Of a DNA stretch of 64,000 bases, positions 17,875-26,442 are shown piece by piece. Origin of the DNA: JABDMH01 sp965223025 (GTDB lineage Bacteria > Bacteroidota > Bacteroidia > Chitinophagales > Saprospiraceae); NCBI GenBank assembly GCA_965223025.1, contig CBDCVP010000022.1, forward strand, positions 2,285,085 through 2,349,084, written 5' to 3'. Numbering within the stretch: position 1 is the stretch's first letter; each line of letters opens with the position of its first letter. Made by a program: the position numbers and the translations under genes. Below the pieces are notes generated by a model. It did not search any database. It was not told the DNA's origin and was given only the letters and a program-made list of their open reading frames with translations.

Positions 17875-19284
17875 TCAAATGACTTCGGTCATGTAGTAGT
17901 TGACCAGCTGGTGTACGAGTTCATTCTCTTTCAGAGATGGAAGGATATCGAAAACCATATGTGACATCTCGACCTCATCTATCAATGCCAACCGCAGCAC
18001 CTCCATGCCATCATCCTGCCGACCAGCAGCGAGTAGACAGGCAGCCCGACAGTAGAGTAGTTCTGCTCCCACCGAATGGTACTCAGCTTCTTCGAGTACT
18101 TCCAAAGCTTTCTCTATTTCTCCCAGCTGGAGAAGGAAGGTAGCATGATCTTTCCATATGTCACTTTGCTCTGGACCGATTTCTGTAGCTTTCAAATAGT
18201 AGTAATGTGCTTTGGCGTATTCGCCCACCTTTGAGAAAGCCATAGCTAGATTACTGAAATACTCTTCACGACGGTCTTCAATCTCAATAGCTTTAAAAAA
18301 AGCATTGATGGCACTCAGCCATCTATCCTCGCAAGCATGACACTTACCCAGATAGAAATGCACCTCGTCGTTGTAAGGATCTAGTTTTGAAGCTTTATTG
18401 AAATAGTCCTTCGCTCGATCATATTGGCGTTTTTGCATATGGCATTCACCGATGTTTGCCAAAAGGTCGCTGTCAGGACCGAATAAGTCCAGTGCTTCTA
18501 AGTAAAAGTGCAAGGCCTTGTCGTAAGCACAGATCTGAAAGCATAGATCAGCACATTCTCGGTAGCCCAGTTCAAACTCTTCATTGATGATGAATGAGTA
18601 TTCGTAGGCTTCAATAGCCTTTTGGTATTCACCTTCACAGGAGTAGGCGTGTCCCAGATTATACCAAGCCAAAAACGAATATGGATTTCTGTTGATCAGT
18701 CGTTGATGAAAATCAATGCTATCTTGATACTTCTTAGTCAACTCTGTGCAGACCCAGACGCGTTCCAATGCTTCTTCATTTTCAGGGTTGTGATACAGTG
18801 CCTGTTTTAAGCTATCAAACATCTGATTGTACTCCTTGAGACATTCGAAGACCTGTGCCTGGCATAGGAAGATGTCACTAAGCTCCTCTTTATTGGCATG
18901 TCCTTTGATTCTGTCCAGCAAGCTGAGGGCTTTGGAATACTTGCCCAAGGAACACAGAATCTTGCCTCTCAGCAGATGAATATCAAGTTCAGCAGGTGCA
19001 AAAACCTCAGCTTGGTCCAAAATAGACATCGCCTTTTCTGAGTTTCGAGTGGCTAGGAAAAGTTGGGCTTTTTTTATGTGGAAATCAGCTGAATAACTGT
19101 GCTGTTGAAGGGCATGATCAGTCACTTCGATGGCCTTTTCAAAGAGGAATTCTTTCTCGTAATAATTGATCAATTTGAGAAAGTCTTGCTCTTCTAAAAA
19201 ACTCACACTCCCTTTTTGAGACATAGTCTCAAATTCATTCACTAACAGGATCAGCGAATGGTCTTGATCGGAATTATATTTCAT
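17875..19284 (-). CDS. Tetratricopeptide repeat protein
   Basis: This 469-residue protein is almost wholly built of TPR helices (about 40-440; around eleven repeats with the A/G-Y/F-A pattern, for example AWYNLGHAYSCEGEYQKAIEAYEYS). It has no signal peptide or membrane segment, so it is probably cytoplasmic. TPR proteins act as scaffolds; the partner cannot be told. It is transcribed alone, convergent with ppgK, and upstream of it lies a long gap. Confidence 0.85.
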   Translation of the reverse strand: MKYNSDQDHSLILLVNEFETMSQKGSVSFLEEQDFLKLINYYEKEFLFEKAIEVTDHALQQHSYSADFHIKKAQLFLATRNSEKAMSILDQAEVFAPAELDIHLLRGKILCSLGKYSKALSLLDRIKGHANKEELSDIFLCQAQVFECLKEYNQMFDSLKQALYHNPENEEALERVWVCTELTKKYQDSIDFHQRLINRNPYSFLAWYNLGHAYSCEGEYQKAIEAYEYSFIINEEFELGYRECADLCFQICAYDKALHFYLEALDLFGPDSDLLANIGECHMQKRQYDRAKDYFNKASKLDPYNDEVHFYLGKCHACEDRWLSAINAFFKAIEIEDRREEYFSNLAMAFSKVGEYAKAHYYYLKATEIGPEQSDIWKDHATFLLQLGEIEKALEVLEEAEYHSVGAELLYCRAACLLAAGRQDDGMEVLRLALIDEVEMSHMVFDILPSLKENELVHQLVNYYMTEVI

Positions 19285-19873
19285 GTTACTGCGGGGGATT
19301 TAGCTTTACAACATAAAATAAGCAAATTCTAAGCTGAGACCGGGTACAAATGAGCGTGTTTTTTACAGATTGTGGAAAGATTTTTTATGGATTAGGATTA
19401 ATTGTAATAAAAGTAACATACACTATTACAACAGTTTAGATATTATAACTTATTTAAATTGTTGAAGTTAGTTTGGTTAACCTATTCTAAAACATGAAGA
19501 AATATATGTCTCCTATTCGTAACACCAAAATGTGTTAAAGTTCTGCGAAGTAAGCGTGGTATTAAGATCGGTTGTCATGCGACCATCGGAATGCAGGTCT
19601 CCCTGCCTTGGATCTCCATTAAATGACAGTGGATCGGACGGGCAAGAACGTCCAGGAAGCGTAATAAAGCACATAAATAAAATGCTATAACAACAATAGA
19701 TCAATTTTTATAACGGATGAGGGACCCGGCTCAAGCTTGGCTGATTCTCGCAACAACTTGATTTGCAGGCCATGCTGGCAATCGTATTGTTTAGACGACG
19801 CGATGAGCGGTTAGCCCAGCACATTCTCATATAAATTGCACATGGGTTGAGCAAGGCACCCCACTCCTCTGAG
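19285..19873. other. 589-bp gap with no gene seen
   Basis: The part nearest the TPR gene (19330-19500) is AT-rich. I see no tRNA, no convincing open frame, no full TAnnTTTG box facing the TPR gene, and no strong terminator. The frame at 19513-19704 (minus) has low-complexity, unlikely composition. The rest may be regulatory or decayed sequence. Confidence 0.5.
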
Positions 19874-20323
19874 TCACCGATTTTGTTTTTTGTAAATGGC
19901 TCTCAGTAGGCGCTCTTTAAACTGCCTCTCAGCAGCATGAAAGCGAAGGACCTTCTTAGCAGAAAGTACCTCACTGATATCAGAAATGAAAGCCTCTCTG
20001 AGATCCAGCAATTTTCGTTCAGTACGTACGAGGACCTGGACAAATTCGGCGGCTTCCTGATCATCCATATTCAAAGGCCTCTTTGCTGGTTCTTTTTCTT
20101 GTCTAATTGTCTTCTCCTGCTTACGAAAAGCGTTGTAAATGGGCCAAAAGGCTTGTGCCTCCTCAGGTGTCAGATCTACACGTTCGGTGATAAAAGCGAT
20201 GCGCTGAGTTTCCATCCGGTCTTCGAGTGGTCTCTCCAGCACTCGTTGACCCGATCCAAATAACCAACACATCGCCAGCGCCAGGGTTAACCATATGCTT
20301 TTACAGACATGTAATTTTCTCAT
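19874..20323 (-). CDS. Spy/CpxP-like periplasmic protein next to an ECF sigma factor
   Basis: This exported protein of 149 residues has a signal peptide (about 1-25). The rest is a helical, charged protein with LTPEEAQAFWPIYN at about 51-64, an LTxxQ-like helix start seen in Spy/CpxP-type periplasmic proteins and in Bacteroidota proteins labelled 'sensor of ECF-type sigma factor'. It is the third gene of the sigma factor operon (20-nt gap), so it may take part in signal sensing (inference from position). Confidence 0.7.
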   Translation of the reverse strand: MRKLHVCKSIWLTLALAMCWLFGSGQRVLERPLEDRMETQRIAFITERVDLTPEEAQAFWPIYNAFRKQEKTIRQEKEPAKRPLNMDDQEAAEFVQVLVRTERKLLDLREAFISDISEVLSAKKVLRFHAAERQFKERLLRAIYKKQNR

Positions 20324-20343
20324 TACTATTTCTTTTAAGGTGT

Positions 20344-20829
20344 TTACAAAATATCTTCGATTTCGATCTCTTCCAGGAGATTGTTCTTTACTTGGATCAG
20401 GTCTCCCCCTTCCAGCTGATCTCCTAGGAGATCCTCCATCGAAAGATTTTCCATGGAAAGCAAATCCGTCTTGTAGAGTTGCTCAGCATCAAAGTCATCC
20501 AGGTTGTTTTGGATATACTCCATGATTTCATGTTCGCTGATGTCATCCAATGGAGATGCATCCTGTCCTGACCTAAACCATAAAATGCTGGCAATCACTA
20601 ACCCGGAAGTCACAGCGGCCGTCGCAACCCAGTGGGAGATCCCTCGTGGCTTCAACCATCCTAGTACGTTTATGCTTGATACCTTCTGGCCAGCTCTCTG
20701 CTGATCCATGCGCTTCCAAGTATTGTCGGTCAAGTGCTCAAAGTAATTTGGAGGTACACTGAAAGGGTTTTCATCTCTCAATGCCCTTAATCGCTTCGAT
20801 AGGTCTTCATTATACTGTTCGTCATCCAT
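20344..20829 (-). CDS. Single-pass membrane protein, possible anti-sigma factor
   Basis: This protein has 161 residues when started at the ATG at 20829, which follows the sigma factor stop by one base; an in-frame ATG at 20883 would overlap the sigma gene by 53 nt. It has a cytoplasmic N-terminal region (about 1-65), one transmembrane helix (about 67-86) and a very acidic outer tail with Leu-rich stretches (ENLSMEDLLGD). I recognise no zinc anti-sigma motif (HxxxCxxC). Anti-sigma function is inferred from position and topology only. Confidence 0.7.
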   Translation of the reverse strand: MDDEQYNEDLSKRLRALRDENPFSVPPNYFEHLTDNTWKRMDQQRAGQKVSSINVLGWLKPRGISHWVATAAVTSGLVIASILWFRSGQDASPLDDISEHEIMEYIQNNLDDFDAEQLYKTDLLSMENLSMEDLLGDQLEGGDLIQVKNNLLEEIEIEDIL

Positions 20830-20830
20830 A

Positions 20831-21385
20831 TCAAATAATTTCTGAAGTATGCCTGATAAAATGTTCGATCTTTTTGACTGCATGGTGGTATGATGCCTTC
20901 AATGCACCAGTGGAGGTGCCCAGAATACTTGAAATATCCTCATAACTCAGGGCATCATAGTACCTCATGTTGAAAACGAGTCGCTGTTTATCCGGCAGGC
21001 TGAATATGGCCTTTTGTAGCAATTGTTGAGCCTGATCACCATCAAAAAAGGTGTCGGTGGTCATCCTAAGACAAAGACTTACATCTACGTCCTCCATGGA
21101 TTCCGTGTGCTTTCGTCTCTTTTTATCTAGGAAGGTCAGGGCTTCGTTGGTTGCTATCCTGTATAGCCAGGTATAAATTTTTGCATCCGCTCTAAATCCC
21201 ATGATACCCTTGAAGGCTTTGATGAACGTATTTTGTACAATGTCGTTTGCATCTTCATGATCAAAGACAAACTTCCGAATATGCCAGTATATTCGGTTTT
21301 GATAACGCTCCATCAGCAGCCTAAAGCCAGCTTCAGCGGTCTGCTCATTTTTTATCTGAAGCAGTATCTGCGCATCTTCTTCCAT
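20831..21385 (-). CDS. RNA polymerase ECF sigma factor (sigma-70 family)
   Basis: This 184-residue sigma factor directs RNA polymerase to a special promoter set. Region 2 is at about 20-90 (with DANDIVQNTFIKAFKGI and the WLYRIATNEALTFLDKKRR segment), and region 4 is at about 120-175 (LPDKQRLVFNMRYYDALSYEDIS, then the helix-turn-helix). Length and layout are standard. It is first in a three-gene operon with a membrane protein and a Spy-like protein. Confidence 0.94.
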   Translation of the reverse strand: MEEDAQILLQIKNEQTAEAGFRLLMERYQNRIYWHIRKFVFDHEDANDIVQNTFIKAFKGIMGFRADAKIYTWLYRIATNEALTFLDKKRRKHTESMEDVDVSLCLRMTTDTFFDGDQAQQLLQKAIFSLPDKQRLVFNMRYYDALSYEDISSILGTSTGALKASYHHAVKKIEHFIRHTSEII

Positions 21386-21694
21386 ATGCTCTGCTGGTAT
21401 TTTTGGCTACACATACGTGAGATCTTCGGGTGGCACTTGCGATCGTTTGGGTGTATGCTGCCCTCCGATGGCAGCAGCCCAACCAAAAGATCTTGATTCG
21501 CAAATCACAAAAATGTGCTCAGCATTGATGATAAAAACTTCAACCATTGATGTACGACGGTCTTTAGGTTTCAAAAGGTAAGACCAGTGAGTGAGACAAA
21601 GGTTTAATTGGACAGCAAATGCATCAGAATTGAGCACGTATTTTAGACAACTTACGCTTTTCATATATTTATCGCGATAAACGTCCTACCACTC
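21386..21694. other. 309-bp gap between the divergent sigma and acyltransferase genes
   Basis: I see no convincing gene. A minus-strand frame at 21407-21664 (85 codons) has no recognisable features. A TATTTTTG sequence near 21393 (plus strand) is about 300 nt from the next start and is probably chance. Confidence 0.45.
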
Positions 21695-22255
21695 ATGTTC
21701 GTATGGCTGGCTAATCTGTTATTGCAAATCTGGGGGTTTGAGGTGGAAGGTGATCCCGGCAATGATGTGAGCAAGAAATTGTTTGTTGTGGTACCACATA
21801 CGTCCAATTGGGACTTTCCACTGGGCATATTATTGCGGTCAGCCAAGCGAATCAATGTGCAGTTTGTAGCTAAAGATAGTTTGTTTCGACCACCCTTTGG
21901 ATTCATTTTTCGTTGGTTGGGAGGTCATCCAGTGGATCGTAGCAAGCGGGGTCATTTTGTGGATAAGGTAGTCGGTTTGTACAATCACCATGCGAGATTT
22001 GCCATAGCCATTGCCCCAGAAGGTACCCGAAAGAAAGTGCATCAGCTGAAAACTGGATTTTATCACATTGCTAAACAGGCCAAGATACCCATGATCCTAA
22101 CCAAGTTTGACTATGGAACCAAAACGATTACCTTTTCCGATCCTTTCATGGCATCAGAGGATTTAGATCATGATTTGCAGGTGATCGATCGATTTTTCAT
22201 GGGTGCTCAGGGAAAAGTACCCGAGTATGGGTATGCTCCTGCAGGTGACCATTGA
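21695..22255 (+). CDS. PlsC-like acyltransferase
   Basis: This protein of 186 residues belongs to the lysophospholipid/glycerol-phosphate acyltransferase superfamily. Motif I is HTSNWD (His35, Asp40; the family's HxxxxD) and motif III is PEGTR (108-112). It is shorter than canonical PlsC (about 240 residues) and most like the small HTSNWD group that many bacteria carry next to true PlsC, so its acyl acceptor is unsure. The N-terminal hydrophobic stretch probably binds the membrane. Confidence 0.85.
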   Translation: MFVWLANLLLQIWGFEVEGDPGNDVSKKLFVVVPHTSNWDFPLGILLRSAKRINVQFVAKDSLFRPPFGFIFRWLGGHPVDRSKRGHFVDKVVGLYNHHARFAIAIAPEGTRKKVHQLKTGFYHIAKQAKIPMILTKFDYGTKTITFSDPFMASEDLDHDLQVIDRFFMGAQGKVPEYGYAPAGDH

Positions 22256-22335
22256 CGTATTGACCATCAACTACCGGCCATTAATCGGAGCTTGAGTCTG
22301 GCACATTGCTATTAGCGAAAGAGGAACTTTGAACT

Positions 22336-24456
22336 ATGTATCAATCCAAAGATGAGCGCACATTTTTTGATCTTACTCAGAGATATTTATCCGACACCGG
22401 AGGATCGCCAGGTGAACAAATGGATGATTTGCATAAGATTATCCGGTACCATGAATGGAAATACTATGTCGAGCACAATCCAGTGATCAGCGATTTTGAG
22501 TTTGATCAGCTGTTTAAAAAGTTGTCAGCGCTCGAAGCTACCAATCCAGCACTAATATCCGCTACCTCCCCTACCCAGCGGGTGTCCTCAGATCTTACCA
22601 GTGATTTCACTACTGTCGAGCACCTCACTCCCATGTTATCCCTGGCCAATTCGTATAATGCTGAGGACTTGGTTGAGTTTGATCATTCAGTCAGGAGGGC
22701 TCTTTCTTTCGATGAGAAGGAGCCGATAGCCTATACTGTTGAGCCAAAATTTGATGGGGGAAGTATCGCACTTTTGTATGAAGACGACCGGCTGGCTAGA
22801 GCAGCCACACGCGGTAATGGTCAGAGAGGAGATGACATCACAACCAATGCCAGGACCCTTAGGTCTATACCCCTTCAGACGGCTTTCTCACGTCATGGCA
22901 TCAGCCAAATCGAACTTAGGGGTGAGGTCATCATCAGGAAAGATGTATTCAAGCGTATCAACGAGTCGCGAGAGCAGGCAGGTCAGCCAATCTTTGCCAA
23001 TCCTAGAAATGCAGCAACTGGTGGCCTGCGAATGAAGGATCCCAGAGACGCTGCTAAGCGGGGCATGGAAGCGTTTATCTATCAGGTGTCGCATTTATCT
23101 CACCTGCCGGATCAGAGTCTTAAGAGCCCAATGAATTCGCACTGGGAGACCATCGATTTTTTACAAAATCTGGGATTTAAAGTGCCTACTATTGAGCGTA
23201 AATTATGTTCTGATATTCAGGAGGTGATCCAGTTTTGTCAGATGTGGGAGCAGAAAAGGGAAGACTATCCCTATGAAATAGATGGAATGGTGGTGAAGGT
23301 GGATAGACTTAGTGATCAAACTAAAATTGGTGCTACCAGCCATCACCCAAAATGGGCCATCGCCTACAAGTTTAAGGCAAAGCAGGCCACATCCAAACTG
23401 TTAAGTATTACCTATCAAGTGGGTAAGATCGGTTCGATTACTCCCGTGGCCAAGCTTCAGCCGGTCCAATTGGCAGGCGTGACCGTATCAAGTGTATCGC
23501 TGCACAATGAGGATTTTATCACTCAAAAAGATCTTCACATCGGCGACTATGTTTTGGTAGAGCGAGCAGGTGATGTGATCCCATATATAGTGAAGGCCCT
23601 GCCAGATCTTCGCGATGGAACTGAACTGAAGGTCGAGTTCCCTAAATTCTGCCCCATCAACCAGCTTGAGAAAGTACCCTTGATCCGAGTAGAGGATGAG
23701 GCAGCTTGGCGATGCCCTCGCTGCACATGTGGTAGGCAAGATCTGCAAAAGATCATCTTTCACGTGTCAAAATCAGCCATGGACATCGATGGCTTTGGAA
23801 AGTCTATTGTTGAACGTTTCTTTTCCCTGGGCTGGATCAAATCGATAGCTGATGTGTACAATCTAGACTATCAAAAGATCGCACAATTGGAGGGGTTTGG
23901 GGAGAAGTCGGCCGACAAGTTGAAGAAGTCGATCGATCGGGCCAAGCACAATCCCATCCATCGGCTACTGCATAGCCTTAGCATTCATCATTTGGGTAAA
24001 AGGGCCTCTAGAATCATTGCTGGTGAAATACAGCACGTGTTGGAACTAACGAATTGGAAGGTTGAAGATCTAGTGGCCATCAAAGATATTGGACCTGTTT
24101 TGGCAGCCAACGTCGTGGAGTATTTTGGCGATCCCCATCATGTCGCCATGTTGAGACAAATGGAAGCCTATGGAGTCAATCTCCAACAGACAGAAAAAGA
24201 CCGGCCAATTGAGGTAGCCGATGATGCTCCTTTAAGAGGTAAGACCATCTTGTTTACAGGTTCGTTCAAGCATCTGAGTAGGAAGGAGGCACAGGCCAAA
24301 GCGGCATCGGTCGGTGCAAAAATCATCAGTGGGGTTAGTAGAAATTTGGATATCCTGGTGGTGGGTGAGAAGGCTGGATCGAAGCTAGAGAAAGCAAAGA
24401 GGTTGGGCAGTGTGGAAATAATGGATGAAGATGCCTTTATCAAACTGATAGGATGA
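22336..24456 (+). CDS. ligA: NAD-dependent DNA ligase LigA
   Basis: LigA seals nicks in replication and repair using NAD. The 706-residue protein has an N-terminal Ia domain (YYxxxxPxISDxEFD at about 43-57), the adenylated Lys138 in the KFDGG motif, an OB-fold (about 345-425), a zinc region (439-465), helix-hairpin-helix repeats (about 475-610) and a C-terminal BRCT domain (about 630-705). It is slightly longer at the N-terminus than E. coli LigA. The zinc site is odd: the usual CPxC pair reads Cys439-Pro-Ile-Asn442, while an extra cysteine (Cys463) sits between Cys460 and Cys465. A near-promoter box GAACTTTG ends 4 nt before the ATG. The stop overlaps the next start by 4 nt. Confidence 0.96.
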   Translation: MYQSKDERTFFDLTQRYLSDTGGSPGEQMDDLHKIIRYHEWKYYVEHNPVISDFEFDQLFKKLSALEATNPALISATSPTQRVSSDLTSDFTTVEHLTPMLSLANSYNAEDLVEFDHSVRRALSFDEKEPIAYTVEPKFDGGSIALLYEDDRLARAATRGNGQRGDDITTNARTLRSIPLQTAFSRHGISQIELRGEVIIRKDVFKRINESREQAGQPIFANPRNAATGGLRMKDPRDAAKRGMEAFIYQVSHLSHLPDQSLKSPMNSHWETIDFLQNLGFKVPTIERKLCSDIQEVIQFCQMWEQKREDYPYEIDGMVVKVDRLSDQTKIGATSHHPKWAIAYKFKAKQATSKLLSITYQVGKIGSITPVAKLQPVQLAGVTVSSVSLHNEDFITQKDLHIGDYVLVERAGDVIPYIVKALPDLRDGTELKVEFPKFCPINQLEKVPLIRVEDEAAWRCPRCTCGRQDLQKIIFHVSKSAMDIDGFGKSIVERFFSLGWIKSIADVYNLDYQKIAQLEGFGEKSADKLKKSIDRAKHNPIHRLLHSLSIHHLGKRASRIIAGEIQHVLELTNWKVEDLVAIKDIGPVLAANVVEYFGDPHHVAMLRQMEAYGVNLQQTEKDRPIEVADDAPLRGKTILFTGSFKHLSRKEAQAKAASVGAKIISGVSRNLDILVVGEKAGSKLEKAKRLGSVEIMDEDAFIKLIG

Positions 24457-25169
24457 TAAAGCTAAGGCTGCTACTTCTATTGACGGTCGTAGTCTCGGGT
24501 TGTTGGAGGTCTAATGCGCCCCAAGGATTGCAGAACCTCGCCGATCCGGTGTCTACTGACACAGATACACAACTTCCCAAGTATCCACAACCAGATGATT
24601 CCCAGTCTCCAGGTGAAGACACGTTGCCGACGGGATGGGTCGACGTGCAATGGCTGGATAGCACGATCCAAGTGGACATAAAGTATGCTACCCGGGATAA
24701 CTTTGTAGGCGAAGTGCTGTATCCTTGCGAGAGATGTGTTTTACGTCAAGAAGTGGCCGAAGCCCTGATCAGGGTCCATAGGTCCACGATGCTGAAGGGA
24801 TATGGTATCAAGGTTTTTGACTGCTATCGACCCCGTCCCATCCAACAATTGCTCTGGGATAAAGTGCCAGATGCTCACTATGTCACTCCTCCATCGAAAG
24901 GGAGCATGCATAATCGAGGTGTGGCTGTTGATGTCACCTTGGTAGATGTCCAGGGCAGGCAAATGGAGATGGGAACGCCCTACGATTTCTTTGGACCCGA
25001 GGCTCATCATACCTACCAGGACTTACCACAAGAGGTTTTGCATCGTCGGATATTCTTGCGCGATGAAATGGCAAAAGAGGGCTTTCTGCACATCCGTACT
25101 GAGTGGTGGCACTATTCTTTGAAAGGGACTGCCTTCGAACTGTCAGATTTTATGTGGCCTTGCTTATAG
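24453..25169 (+). CDS. D-alanyl-D-alanine dipeptidase, VanX/DdpX type (lipoprotein)
   Basis: This enzyme of peptidase family M15D splits D-Ala-D-Ala; in Gram-negatives it usually recycles peptidoglycan dipeptide rather than giving vancomycin resistance. The 238-residue protein has a signal peptide with lipobox VSGC (Cys17). It has the transition-state arginine in CYRPR (Arg126), the zinc motif SxHxxGxAxD (Ser151, His153, Asp160), and EWWH (Glu217, His220). Ligands and catalytic base are intact. It is translationally coupled to ligA (4-nt overlap), apparently for expression and not for function. Confidence 0.93.
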   Translation: MIKLRLLLLLTVVVSGCWRSNAPQGLQNLADPVSTDTDTQLPKYPQPDDSQSPGEDTLPTGWVDVQWLDSTIQVDIKYATRDNFVGEVLYPCERCVLRQEVAEALIRVHRSTMLKGYGIKVFDCYRPRPIQQLLWDKVPDAHYVTPPSKGSMHNRGVAVDVTLVDVQGRQMEMGTPYDFFGPEAHHTYQDLPQEVLHRRIFLRDEMAKEGFLHIRTEWWHYSLKGTAFELSDFMWPCL

Positions 25170-25376
25170 TGGCCAGAAGTATGTTGAGGACTTTAGTAGT
25201 TCGCTACAGGAAGGCCTGGTGAAGGACTGCTGTGATCCAAGGCATATTTGCAGATGGACTGTGCGAAAAGAGCAGGTACGGAGATTAGGGTCTAAAACAA
25301 AAAAACCCACTGCCCGTTTTCATTACTGTATTTTCTTAGTTTTACACACCCAAAAATTAGCCGTAAACGCTAACAT

Positions 25377-26354
25377 ATGTCAACAGTAGAGTCACAGTTT
25401 AAGTCTGATGTGGAGGCCGTAGATGCCTTGGCCCAATCTTACCAAGACTTACGGTCTGAGATTGGAAAAGTAATCGTGGGACAGCAAGAAGTGGTGAAAA
25501 CAGTTTTGATTTCATTGTTTAGCAATGGGCACAGTCTCCTGGTGGGTGTCCCCGGCCTGGCTAAAACACTCCTAGTGAGCACCATATCAGATGTCCTTGA
25601 TCTTGACTTTAAGCGCATTCAGTTTACCCCTGATCTGATGCCATCTGACATCACGGGCTCGGAGATCTTAGATGAAGATCGCCACTTTAAGTTTAACAAA
25701 GGTCCGCTTTTTGCCAACATCGTCTTGGCGGATGAGATCAATCGAACACCACCTAAAACACAAGCGGCATTATTGGAGGCCATGCAAGAGAGATCGGTCA
25801 CCGTGTCAGGTGACAAACATGTCTTGCCGCAGCCGTTTTTCGTACTTGCTACCCAAAATCCCATCGAGCAAGAAGGTACTTATCCATTGCCCGAAGCGCA
25901 ATTGGATCGCTTCATGTTTAATATACCGCTGACCTATCCGGCCTATGAGGAGGAAATCAGGGTGGTGAAGGAGACGACTTCTAACTACAAAGCCGAACTG
26001 AGCAACATCCTCAATGCTTCTCAGATACAGTTTTTCCAGAGCTTGATAAGAAAGATCCCGATTGCCGATAAGGTGCTGGAATATGCCGTGGAACTGGCTA
26101 ACAAGACCAGACCCACCTCCAACATGGCTCCCGACATTGTACGTGATTTTATCACCTGGGGTGCCGGTCCACGTGCATCGCAGTACCTCGTGCTAGGAGC
26201 TAAGTGTCATGCTGTAATCGAAGGCAAGTACTCTCCCGACATTGAGGATATTCAGCAGATAGCCAAGTATGTATTGCGTCACCGCATTGTGCGCAATTAC
26301 AAAGCTGAGGCAGAGGGCATCTCTGAAGACCACATTGTAGAACAGCTGTTCTAA
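25377..26354 (+). CDS. MoxR-type AAA+ ATPase
   Basis: This 325-residue ATPase has Walker A GVPGLAKT (57-64), Walker B with LADE (117-120), and the sensor and arginine-finger region around ATQNP and EAQLDRF. MoxR ATPases act as chaperones in metal insertion or complex maturation, commonly with VWA-domain and DUF58 proteins. None of those partners is next to it here; a DUF4837 lipoprotein gene follows with its own promoter box. A one-mismatch box (TAGTTTTA, 25337-25344) precedes it. Confidence 0.93.
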   Translation: MSTVESQFKSDVEAVDALAQSYQDLRSEIGKVIVGQQEVVKTVLISLFSNGHSLLVGVPGLAKTLLVSTISDVLDLDFKRIQFTPDLMPSDITGSEILDEDRHFKFNKGPLFANIVLADEINRTPPKTQAALLEAMQERSVTVSGDKHVLPQPFFVLATQNPIEQEGTYPLPEAQLDRFMFNIPLTYPAYEEEIRVVKETTSNYKAELSNILNASQIQFFQSLIRKIPIADKVLEYAVELANKTRPTSNMAPDIVRDFITWGAGPRASQYLVLGAKCHAVIEGKYSPDIEDIQQIAKYVLRHRIVRNYKAEAEGISEDHIVEQLF

Positions 26355-26384
26355 GACTCAAACCAAATAGCTCGTGCATTACAC

Positions 26385-26392
26385 TATCTTTG
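26385..26392 (+). promoter_or_regulatory. -7 promoter box (TATCTTTG) for the DUF4837 gene
   Basis: TATCTTTG matches TAnnTTTG. It lies 31 nt after the moxR stop and 51 nt before the first possible ATG of the next gene. No good -33 TTG was found. Confidence 0.5.
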
Positions 26393-26442
26393 TCTCACTG
26401 GCCTAGGCATCGCTGCACGCGAGAGGTCATACACCAAAGGCC

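Noticed and set aside
19513..19704. 63-codon minus-strand frame in the long gap
   Set aside because: No recognisable feature; composition unlike a real protein.
21407..21664. 85-codon minus-strand frame upstream of the sigma gene
   Set aside because: No signal, domain or promoter, and unlikely residue composition; it is probably a chance open frame.
24453..25169. Vancomycin-resistance gene vanX
   Set aside because: The enzyme is of the VanX/DdpX family but stands next to ligA without vanH, vanA or vanRS; recycling of cell-wall dipeptide is the simpler role.
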